DNA from: G965197405 sp965197405
GTDB lineage: Bacteria; Chloroflexota; Dehalococcoidia; Lucifugimonadales; JAGWBF01
NCBI GenBank assembly: GCA_965197405.1
Contig: OZ240206.1
Coordinates: forward strand, 3,224,001-3,288,000
DNA length: 64,000 bases
Direction of reading: 5' to 3'
In this document: positions 1-6,930 of the stretch, in pieces
How the letters are laid out: each line of letters begins with the position of its first letter
Position numbering within the stretch: the first letter of the stretch is position 1
Notes under the pieces: model-generated
The model's database searches: none
What the model was told of the DNA's origin: nothing
What the model saw: the letters and a program-made list of their open reading frames with translations, nothing else
Translations under genes and position numbers: made by a program

Positions 1-188
1 CAGCCCCCGAAATACATGACGTCGAATTCCTTGTCATCCAACGTGTCCTTGCCCTGCACCTTCGGCTCAAGCTCGTGCTCGGCCAGGTAAGCCTTGACGG
101 CCTTGTCCTCGGCATCGGGTTGGTCCGGGTTGAAGGCCAAGAACACTGAATACATGAAGAACTCTTTGGGCTCCACCCTTATGCGCAT
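1..188 (-). CDS. Small protein, last gene of the sdh operon (3' end outside window)
   Basis: An open frame starts at ATG 188 behind a clear Shine-Dalgarno (AGAGGTG) and runs off the left edge; 62 codons are visible. It begins MRIRVEPKEF and is acidic and soluble, with no membrane helix so far. It lies 39 bp after the SdhE-like gene on the same strand, so it is probably the last subunit of that operon. In archaeal type-E succinate dehydrogenases the fourth subunit, SdhF, is a small protein in this position. I do not recognise the sequence itself, so an SdhF role is inference from context only. Confidence 0.6.
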   Translation of the reverse strand, partial: MRIRVEPKEFFMYSVFLAFNPDQPDAEDKAVKAYLAEHELEPKVQGKDTLDDKEFDVMYFGG

Positions 189-227
189 CTTTCACCTCTT
201 GATAGGCCGTACCACGCTATACCGGCG

Positions 228-1109
228 TTAGGTCCTGATTGCCTCCAGCTTTTCCTCCACGTCTTTGGTGGAGACTATATGCTTGTCCATGCCCATCTCC
301 TTGGGGGTGAAGCCCAGGGCCAAGCCCACAAGCTGGGGTAGGTGCAGTATAGGCATGTCTATGTTCGCCTGCTTGTGCTTAGCGGCGTCAGCCTGCTTGC
401 CGTCCATCTCCAAGTGGCACAGGGGACACGGCGTGACCACACAGTCGGCCCCGTTCTCCCGTGCTTCCAACGTGTGGGTGCCGCACATTTCCAGGGAACT
501 CTCTTCATTGGAGGTGAGGATGGGGAAGCCGCAGCACTTGCCCTTGCCCGAAATCTTGGTGACCTCGCCTCCCAGGGCCTCTATGGTGTTCTCCAGGACG
601 CTCTTGCGACCCTCAAAGCCCTTGGGGACCATAAGCTCCGGGGGACGGCGCAGGTAGCACCCGTAGAAGGGAGCGACCTTCAAAGTCGAGAGGGGGCGCA
701 CCACCAGGTCCTTTAGCTTGTCCAACCCGTACTCCTCGTCGAGGACCCACAGGAAGTGCTTTATGTCCACGGTGCCCTTGTATTCCAGCCCCTCGGAGGC
801 CAGGTGCTCCTTGTTGATGCGGTCCCGGTACTCGGGGTCGGACTTCAGGCGGTGGTTGGCCTGGGTAAACACCCCCTGGCAGGTGCTACAGATGGTCATC
901 ATGGTCATCCCCATCCGCTCGACCTTCGCCAGCGTCCGGGCGTTGATGGGGTCGGACACGTCCTGGCTGAGCACGCCGGCCCCACTGCAACCCACGTCCT
1001 TCAGCTCGTGAAGCTCGATGTCCAGCCTGGCGGCCACCTGCTTCGCCGCAGGATATAGCTCCGGGCAGCCGCCCTTGGATACACAGCCCGGGTAAAATGC
1101 GTACGCCAT
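228..1109 (-). CDS. CCG-domain (HdrB/SdhE-like) subunit of succinate dehydrogenase
   Basis: A 293-residue protein with two cysteine-rich CCG domains of the heterodisulfide reductase subunit B type. The N-terminal half has YPGC, VGCSG and CSTC. The C-terminal half has YGCYLRRP, KCCGFP and CPLC. In type-E succinate:quinone reductases (Sulfolobales SdhE, Campylobacter MfrE) such a subunit replaces the heme-b membrane anchor and passes electrons between the iron-sulfur subunit and the quinone pool. The start at ATG 1109 is chosen because the upstream in-frame ATG at 1127 lies inside the Shine-Dalgarno GGAGGAAGAG. The start overlaps the sdhB stop (TAATG), which indicates translational coupling. 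A stand-alone HdrB or glycolate-oxidase-type iron-sulfur protein is the alternative, but the operon argues for SdhE. Confidence 0.85.
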   Translation of the reverse strand: MAYAFYPGCVSKGGCPELYPAAKQVAARLDIELHELKDVGCSGAGVLSQDVSDPINARTLAKVERMGMTMMTICSTCQGVFTQANHRLKSDPEYRDRINKEHLASEGLEYKGTVDIKHFLWVLDEEYGLDKLKDLVVRPLSTLKVAPFYGCYLRRPPELMVPKGFEGRKSVLENTIEALGGEVTKISGKGKCCGFPILTSNEESSLEMCGTHTLEARENGADCVVTPCPLCHLEMDGKQADAAKHKQANIDMPILHLPQLVGLALGFTPKEMGMDKHIVSTKDVEEKLEAIRT

Positions 1110-2068
1110 TATTTCTCTTCCTCCCACTTTTCGAAGATGCGCTTGATCCTATCGGCCCCCGGCCTCTTCTCATGCAAGAAGTAGGGCTTGGGAAGTTTGC
1201 CTCTCCTGAAGGCCTTCAAAGCCAGGGGTAGCTGCTTCAGCTGCCCCTTGATGTTGGTGGGGCCGCCCTCGGTATCTATGGCCAGGCGGGCTTCGTCGAG
1301 CCAGCCGTGGGCCTTCACCGAGGCGGCAAAGCTCTGGTAGTGGTTCTTCACGGTGGGGCTGCCGGCACCGGCCTTGATGGAGCGGTCCCGGAGGGCAAAG
1401 ATGCGCCCGGTGGGGTCAATCCCCTTGGGGCAGTGCTCGCTGGCTTCGAAGCAGTGGCAGCAGTCCCACAGGCCGTGGTCCTCGCTGAGGCTGTGCAGCC
1501 GCTCCGTCTGCCTGCTGTCACGAGGGTCGGCGACCGCCCGGTACGCCTTGGTCAAGGCGGCTGGCCCCACAAATTTTCTGTCCACCACCATAGTGGTGCA
1601 TCCCTCGTCGCAGAGCCAGCACATGGTGCAACTCATCACCTTGCGGAGGTCCTGTATGACTTCGTTGGGAACTATATTCTCCCGCTCGGGCTCTGGCCCC
1701 GCCGGCTCTATCCAGGGGTCTACAGCCTCGTACTTGCTGTAGACCATGCTCTGCGTGTCGAACATCATGTCCTTGGACACCTTGATGAGGCGAATCGGCT
1801 CGACGCTGACCTCTCCGTCGCGCACGGCGCTTTTTACGGTGGTGCAACATGCTATCCCATTCTTCCGGCTGATGCGCATGGTGCAATCGCCGCAGAAGCC
1901 GGTGCGACAGGTGCCGCGAAAGGCCAGGGTGCTGTCCTGCTCCTCTCTTATACGCATCAGGGCATCAAGGACGGTGGCGTCTTCTTCCACGTCCAGGGCA
2001 TAGGGCTGGAGCTGGCCTTTGCCACCGTTGGCCGGATCGTAACGATGAACCTTGAAGGTAACCTCCAT
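1109..2068 (-). CDS. sdhB: Succinate dehydrogenase/fumarate reductase iron-sulfur subunit
   Basis: A 319-residue protein carrying the electron chain of succinate dehydrogenase. A plant-type ferredoxin domain supplies the [2Fe-2S] ligands (about C54, C59, C62 and C74/75, motif CRTGFCGDC). A C-terminal domain has CTMCWLCDEGC (C147-C157) for a [4Fe-4S] cluster and CCHCFEASEHCP (C203-C213). The third site is richer in cysteine than the usual [3Fe-4S] motif; in type-E enzymes an extra cysteine there is known to give a second [4Fe-4S] cluster. ATG 2068 is preceded by AAAGGAGGTC inside the end of sdhA and shares one base with its stop (TGATG). The longer upstream reading frame lacks homology and is only an extension into sdhA. 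Confidence 0.92.
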   Translation of the reverse strand: MEVTFKVHRYDPANGGKGQLQPYALDVEEDATVLDALMRIREEQDSTLAFRGTCRTGFCGDCTMRISRKNGIACCTTVKSAVRDGEVSVEPIRLIKVSKDMMFDTQSMVYSKYEAVDPWIEPAGPEPERENIVPNEVIQDLRKVMSCTMCWLCDEGCTTMVVDRKFVGPAALTKAYRAVADPRDSRQTERLHSLSEDHGLWDCCHCFEASEHCPKGIDPTGRIFALRDRSIKAGAGSPTVKNHYQSFAASVKAHGWLDEARLAIDTEGGPTNIKGQLKQLPLALKAFRRGKLPKPYFLHEKRPGADRIKRIFEKWEEEK

Positions 2069-3738
2069 CAGTATGACCTCCTTTGCGGTTGCCACTGGGT
2101 CACTACTACCGGCTTGTAAGCCAGCGATACCCCATCGGGTGTATGGGTGGCTATAGTGTGACGCAGCCAGGTAGCGTCGTCCCTCTCGGGGTAGTCGGTC
2201 CGGAAGTGGGCGCCCCGGCTCTCCTGGCGCGCCAGGCCGCAAGCCGCGATGACCTGGGCCACGTCCAGCATGTTTCCCAGCTCCAACAGGGTTGGGATGG
2301 ATGGGTTGTAGGCGCCGCCGGTGCTGGGAACACCTACTCCGGTGTACCGCTCCCTCAAGTCGTTGATGCTGTCTGCAACTCCCCTCAGACCGACCCTGCT
2401 CCGGTACGCGCCGGCCTTGCGGTGCATGGTCGAAGCCAACTCGCGGCGCAGGGAACCTATAGTGTCCTCCCCGCCGTTCCGGGCAGCCATATCTTCGACC
2501 CGCCCCTGCTCGTCGGCCAGCAGAGACTCGGAGGCCCTCTGAAGCGGGGTGTCCTTGGCGTATTCACCCGCGGCCTCCCCGGCACGTCTGCCGAACACTA
2601 TGCACTCCAGGAGCGAGTTGCCACCCAGGCGGTTGGCCCCGTGGACGCCGACACAGGCGCACTCTCCGGCGGCGTACAGCCCCGGCATGGTGGTAGCCCC
2701 TCTGACGTCCGTCTGGATGCCCCCTATTGGGCGGTGCATGGCGGGTTGCACGGGCACCATCTCCTTCTCCAGGTCAATGCCCGCCAGGTTCTTCACCAGA
2801 AGCCGCGTCTCCGGGAGGCGGTCTTCTATGCGGTCCTTGTCCAGATGGCGGAAGTCCAGGAACACGCACTCGTCCCCTCTTCCGGCCGTGATCTCCGTCT
2901 CTACAGCCCGGCAGCACAGGTCTCGCGCCGCCATCTCCATGGCCTGGGGGGCATAGGAGAACATAAACCTGTCGCCCTCTTTATTTACCAGATAGGCCCC
3001 TTCCCCCCGGGCCGCCTCGGTAATCACCACACCCCTGCCTCTGAGGGTGGTGGGATGGTACTGGACCATCTCCATATCCATCAGTGGCACACCCGCTCGA
3101 TAGGCCAGCGCCACGCCGTCGGCCGTGGCCGTAAAGGCAGATGTGCTGGGTTGGTACATTCGCCCCAGACCGCCGGTGGCCAGGACCACCGCCTTGGCAT
3201 AAAAGGGCTGGAGGTTGCCCGAAGACATATCCTGGGCAATGGCCCCCCGGCAGACCCCATCCTCCACCAGTAACGAAGTGACGAACCACTCGTCGTAGGT
3301 CCGGACTCGCCGTTTCAAAAGCTGCTCGTAGAGGACCTGCATAATAATGTGGCCCGCTGAATCGCCGACATAGCATGTACGGGGTCGGGAGGACGCGGCG
3401 AAGGTCATCACGTCTATGCGTCCCTGGTCATCCCGGCTGAAGATGACGCCCATGCGCTCAAGCTGGACCACATCGCGGATGGCCTCCTGGCACATGATTT
3501 CCACGGCGTCCTGGTCCGACAGGTAGTCCCCCGACTTGATGGTATCTTCGGCGTGGGACTGCCAGGCGTCGTCGGGACCCAGGGCGGCGTTGATGCCACT
3601 GTGAGCGCCCGAAGACTGGCTCCTGAGAGGATGGACCTTGGAGACCAAGGCTACGTCGGCCCCGGCATCCCTTGCCGCGATGGCGGCGCGCATACCGGAG
3701 AAACCGCCACCTATCACCACTATATCGTGCTCGGGCAT
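2068..3738 (-). CDS. sdhA: Succinate dehydrogenase/fumarate reductase flavoprotein subunit
   Basis: A 556-residue FAD subunit that oxidises succinate to fumarate or runs the reverse reaction. The dinucleotide-binding GGGFSG is at residues 10-15, and the active-site segment HPTTLRGRG is followed by TEAARGEGAYLVN. Where the classical enzyme has RSHTVAAQGG, with the histidine covalently bound to FAD, this protein reads RSQSSGAHSG (residues 39-48). The covalent histidine is replaced by Gln41, and a new His46 appears five residues later, so FAD may be bound non-covalently. ATG 3738 has a GAGGGAG ribosome-binding site and sits about 50 nt below a strong promoter. First gene of the four-gene sdhA-sdhB-sdhE-(sdhF?) operon. 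Confidence 0.93.
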   Translation of the reverse strand: MPEHDIVVIGGGFSGMRAAIAARDAGADVALVSKVHPLRSQSSGAHSGINAALGPDDAWQSHAEDTIKSGDYLSDQDAVEIMCQEAIRDVVQLERMGVIFSRDDQGRIDVMTFAASSRPRTCYVGDSAGHIIMQVLYEQLLKRRVRTYDEWFVTSLLVEDGVCRGAIAQDMSSGNLQPFYAKAVVLATGGLGRMYQPSTSAFTATADGVALAYRAGVPLMDMEMVQYHPTTLRGRGVVITEAARGEGAYLVNKEGDRFMFSYAPQAMEMAARDLCCRAVETEITAGRGDECVFLDFRHLDKDRIEDRLPETRLLVKNLAGIDLEKEMVPVQPAMHRPIGGIQTDVRGATTMPGLYAAGECACVGVHGANRLGGNSLLECIVFGRRAGEAAGEYAKDTPLQRASESLLADEQGRVEDMAARNGGEDTIGSLRRELASTMHRKAGAYRSRVGLRGVADSINDLRERYTGVGVPSTGGAYNPSIPTLLELGNMLDVAQVIAACGLARQESRGAHFRTDYPERDDATWLRHTIATHTPDGVSLAYKPVVVTQWQPQRRSY

Positions 3739-3790
3739 ACTGGCTCCCTCGATAGAATCGGATACTCCGTCAGGCGGTTGGGGTAAGATA

Positions 3791-3819
3791 ATTATAAGAG
3801 CGGCTTGAGGGGATGTCAA
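3791..3819 (-). promoter_or_regulatory. Sigma-70-type promoter of the sdh operon
   Basis: On the minus strand, TTGACA (3819-3814) and TATAAT (3796-3791) are separated by exactly 17 bp. Both boxes match the bacterial consensus perfectly. The predicted transcript starts about 45-50 nt before the sdhA ATG. Confidence 0.8.
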
Positions 3820-4016
3820 CGAATCTGGCGGTATATATTTATGTTAAGTAGCTGCGGGCTTGAATGACCGCCGGGACATACGCTCACGGGGACTCTTCTA
3901 TGATCTGACTCATTATGCAACACTCCTGCCCTGGTCCTGCCTACCCTGGTGCTGAGTGAGCGGGACCAGGTGCGCTTGACACAAGGCACTGCCAGGAGTA
4001 AACTGCCCACCGTGTC

Positions 4017-4694
4017 GTGTGCCGAGGCCGGGCGCTCTACCGGAGCCAAAGTGGGAGGTGCCAGATAGGAAGCGAGCCTTCTTCCCAGGCCGGGGCCGAG
4101 GGGCCACAGGTCATCCTTCTAGGCGGGGTCTCAGGTACGGGGAAGACCACGATAGGGAACGTGCTGGTCAAAGAGCTGGGCCTGTCTCACCATATCAGCA
4201 CGGGATTCATCCGGGCCTCCATCAGCCACCTGCTCCCCGAAGCGGAATCTCGCCTCCTCCAGAGGCATACCTACGACGCCTATGAGGCCCTGTCTAGCGT
4301 CCCAAGTGCAGATAGGAGTCCCCTCCTGGAAGGGGCCATCCAGCAGTCGCTTCTGCTCAAACCGGCTATTGAAGCCTGCATCAGGCGGGCTGTTCGAGAG
4401 GGGATAGGCATAGTTCTGGAGGGCAGTCACTTCATCCCCGGGGTCCTGGACCCCGCACCCCTTGGAGCCAGCCTGCTCTGTGTACTGGATGTCCCCGACA
4501 GAGAGGCGTTGAAGTTCCGCGCGCTGAGCCCCAATCATTCCCGCCGCAGGCTCTCGGAAGCACAGTTGGCGCGTCTCATGCAGCTACAGGAAGGAATCCT
4601 TCACCTGGCGCAGGTACACAACCAGCCGGTGATTATTAACGACGACCTCGAAAGGGCCGTTAGCCGGATAAAAGCGTTGTCAGGGGTCCGGTAG
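4017..4694 (+). CDS. 2-phosphoglycerate kinase-like P-loop protein
   Basis: A P-loop kinase-like protein of up to 225 residues. The Walker A motif GGVSGTGKTT is at residues 36-45. It is followed by ISTGFIRASI, which resembles the ISTD-x-IRE segment of archaeal 2-phosphoglycerate kinases, and by a later HTYDAY segment like the SSYEAW of that family. Members phosphorylate 2-phosphoglycerate towards 2,3-bisphosphoglycerate, but many bacterial relatives are uncharacterised. The usual aspartate after IST is Gly here, which weakens the substrate call. The start is uncertain: the reading frame opens at GTG 4017 without a good ribosome-binding site, and conserved sequence begins only around residue 30. 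It ends 7 bp from the convergent asparaginase gene. Confidence 0.6.
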   Translation: MCRGRALYRSQSGRCQIGSEPSSQAGAEGPQVILLGGVSGTGKTTIGNVLVKELGLSHHISTGFIRASISHLLPEAESRLLQRHTYDAYEALSSVPSADRSPLLEGAIQQSLLLKPAIEACIRRAVREGIGIVLEGSHFIPGVLDPAPLGASLLCVLDVPDREALKFRALSPNHSRRRLSEAQLARLMQLQEGILHLAQVHNQPVIINDDLERAVSRIKALSGVR

Positions 4695-4701
4695 CCGGGC
4701 C

Positions 4702-5709
4702 CTAGTATTCGTGGAACATCCTCTGAATCTCCCTGCGGTCGCGGGTGACGGTGAGGGCCAGCTTCAGGAGAATGCGCGCCTTCTGGGGCAGCAGGTTGTC
4801 GCAGACTATAAAGCCCAACTCCTCCATCAGCGGCGTCATGACAACCCGCCCCGCCGTGGAGCGGGTGGCTATCACCACCGGGATTCCATCCTGCACCGCC
4901 TGGGCTCCCGCCTCCCACACGGCGGGAGGGGAGAGGCCGGCGCCAAACCCGGCCAGCACCAGGCCGTCGGACCCCTTCTGCCGCACGGCATCCACCAGCA
5001 GCCCGTCCGCGTCTGCGTAGGAATACACTATATCCACGCGGGGGAGGGCCTGTACGCCATCCACGTTGAAGGGGGTCTCGGTGGTGTGCTTACGGGTTGG
5101 GGTGCGGTAGAACTCCACCTCGCCGTCCGAGTCTGCATACCCGAGGAAGCCCAGCTCGTTGGGTCTGAAGGTCTCCACTCGAAAGGTGTTGGACTTGGAG
5201 ACATCTCTGGCGCTTTGAATCTCGTTGTTGAGCACGGTCAGGACACCCCTGCCCTCCGCGTCGGGGCAGGCAGCAACGCGTATGGCGTCCAGGAGGTTGA
5301 GGTCGGCATCCGTCCCCAGGGCGGAAGCGGGACGCATCGCCCCGGTGATGACCACCGGCTTGGGGGACTTTACGGTGAGGTGCAGGAAGTAGGCCGTCTC
5401 CTCCAGGGTGGCCGTCCCGTGCGTCATCACCACACCAGCGACACCGGGGTCTTCGCGGAAGATTTCGTTGATGCGCTGGGCCATCCGGAGCCAGTGGGGG
5501 GAGCCTATGGCAGTGCTCCGCTCGCTGATGAGGTTCTCGCCCTGGACTTCGGCGACGTCGTTTATTTCCGGGATGCGGGCCAGCGACTCCTCGATACTCA
5601 AGAGCCTGCCAACCTCGACATAGAGGAAGTAGTCCAGGCGATGAGGCCCGATTCCGGCTATGGTTCCCCCTGTGCCAAGCACTCTGACTCTGGGCCGCGA
5701 GGTTGTCAT
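4702..5709 (-). CDS. Type II-like L-asparaginase family protein (altered THGTAT motif)
   Basis: A 335-residue cytoplasmic-type protein; no signal peptide follows the chosen start. It aligns along its length with bacterial asparaginases: TGGTIAG (Thr13, nucleophile position), THGTATLEETAYF (97-108), a lysine in LTVKSPKP (Lys114), VVITGAMRP, and the C-terminal LLPQKARILLKLALT. In the second motif the canonical aspartate of T-D-T is alanine (Ala100), as read from the DNA. That aspartate belongs to the catalytic Thr-Lys-Asp triad and also contacts the substrate amino group, so substrate or activity may differ from L-asparagine hydrolysis. ATG 5709 is chosen because GGGAGGTGCGAGC precedes it; the longer frame upstream has no family similarity. 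Confidence 0.82.
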   Translation of the reverse strand: MTTSRPRVRVLGTGGTIAGIGPHRLDYFLYVEVGRLLSIEESLARIPEINDVAEVQGENLISERSTAIGSPHWLRMAQRINEIFREDPGVAGVVMTHGTATLEETAYFLHLTVKSPKPVVITGAMRPASALGTDADLNLLDAIRVAACPDAEGRGVLTVLNNEIQSARDVSKSNTFRVETFRPNELGFLGYADSDGEVEFYRTPTRKHTTETPFNVDGVQALPRVDIVYSYADADGLLVDAVRQKGSDGLVLAGFGAGLSPPAVWEAGAQAVQDGIPVVIATRSTAGRVVMTPLMEELGFIVCDNLLPQKARILLKLALTVTRDRREIQRMFHEY

Positions 5710-5969
5710 GCTCGCACCTCCCCACAAGAATATTATGTCCTCCAGGGCCATCTTACATCCAGGTCCATTGGGGCTTTCTATTGTCTGTCGTTTGTCTGTC
5801 GCTGGCACAACTTTACTCCCGGCAAATCTGCGTGTCAATCAACGTTCCAGGTCTGAACAGGCCCGGCAAGGTCCTTTAATGCCAACCTGCGGGCCTCTTC
5901 CCCTGAGGTCTTTCAATTCTTGACTTAGGTGAACGCATATCTGCCTGCGGTAGGCAGGCCCCCGCCGCG

Positions 5970-6040
5970 TGTCATTCCTCACTCTGCTTCGCTCCGTGAG
6001 GAATCTAAAAATGGCGCCTAACAAAAACCGGAATCAAGGC
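5970..6040 (+). repeat. Dispersed repeat, copy A
   Basis: Starts TGTCATTCCTC, passes through a hairpin (GAGGAAT pairs with ATTCCTC), and ends in TGGCGCCTAACAAAAA followed by CCGGAATCAAGGC. Related copies lie at 6132-6182 and, inverted, at 32841-32899. Intergenic and non-coding. Confidence 0.75.
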
Positions 6041-6131
6041 ATTACCAGCCAGAAAAACACTGCAACCAGCCAGAACTTTAGACCCCTCGCTCCGCTCGGG
6101 GTGACAATTGAAAGACTCTGCCTCTTCCCCG

Positions 6132-6182
6132 GTCATTTCGAACGCACCGGAGCGAGGAATCCGAAATGGCGCCTAACAAAAA
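6132..6182 (+). repeat. Dispersed repeat, copy B
   Basis: Contains GTCATTTCGAACG, GAGCGAGGAATC and AAATGGCGCCTAACAAAAA, the last nearly identical to copy A at 6009-6026. It ends just after the shared A-rich tract. Confidence 0.7.
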
Positions 6183-6354
6183 GATATGTGTCAGGAGATA
6201 GCTAATAATGAATAGGTAGTATTGTATATAATTCCCTTTGGAATCGCCGCGTCTCTGGTCGAGGACCCATCAAAACATTACCCCGATTACGAGACCGGGG
6301 ACCTGGCGGACAGATACCGATAGCTTACCGCGACTTCAATCCATTCACTCGCCC

Positions 6355-6870
6355 TCAGCTTGCCCGTGACCAAAGCACCCATATGCCAGCGCCCCAATCT
6401 CTCCACTCGCTCCCTGGGTGAGGGTCACGATGGCGGAAGTGCCCTCCCTCATCTATGAATATCGAATAAGCCACCTTCGCCTTCCCATGCTTAACGTACT
6501 CTTGGACACGTTGAACATCTTTTTCAACACTTCCCTCACTTCCTTTCGCGGTCCAAAAGACGACTGAAGGGCTAAGTTTAGATGCCCGAATATCTCCACC
6601 GCGATTGATACTACGGTCGTGCGATGGTTCATACTTGAATTCCGCGGCCACCTCAATGGAGTCGCCGTTGAGGATTGCCAAATCAGTGAGGGCTCCAGCC
6701 AAGATTCTGTGGTCATTGAATACACGATATGGGAGACCGTCTTCTTCAATTTGCCGCAAGAGTCGCAACTGTACAGTCCAAACTATATCACGCTCTGCAA
6801 AGAATCGGAAATCTTTGTAATACTATTGCAGGCATTTCAACGCGTCCTCGAATAGCTCAGTAGTTTCCAT
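6355..6870 (-). pseudogene. Nuclease-like hypothetical gene interrupted by an in-frame TAG
   Basis: An ATG at 6870 opens a frame METTELFEDALKCLQ that hits TAG at 6825-6823 (codon 16). Read through the stop, the same frame continues YYKDFRFFAERDIVW and then about 145 further residues of protein-like sequence. The intact product would be about 171 residues. The motif TDLAILNGDS then VAAEFKYE (aspartate, then E-x-K) resembles the PD-(D/E)XK nuclease core; this is a weak fold-level suggestion. Translation could restart at TTG 6768, giving 137 residues. A sequencing error or a suppressed stop are the alternatives to a true nonsense mutation. Low-GC, AT-rich codons compared with its neighbours suggest horizontal origin. 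Confidence 0.65.
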
Positions 6871-6930
6871 ACCGAATTAACCTTTCCTATCGAAGTAGTT
6901 TGGTCGGTGAGCCAAATTCGCTAGGCCCCA

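Larger units (their letters stand above)
5710..6354. other. Gene-free 645-bp stretch with dispersed repeats
   Basis: No credible gene is visible here. It holds the ribosome-binding site of the asparaginase gene, a short palindrome GCCTGCCTGCGGTAGGCAGGC-like segment near 5940-5960, two copies of a dispersed repeat (listed separately) and a GC-rich hairpin near 6083-6105. The rest appears unstructured. Confidence 0.6.

Noticed and set aside
4017..4285. Alternative 88-residue frame overlapping the kinase start
   Set aside because: It is a shadow frame; the P-loop and family motifs are in the other frame.
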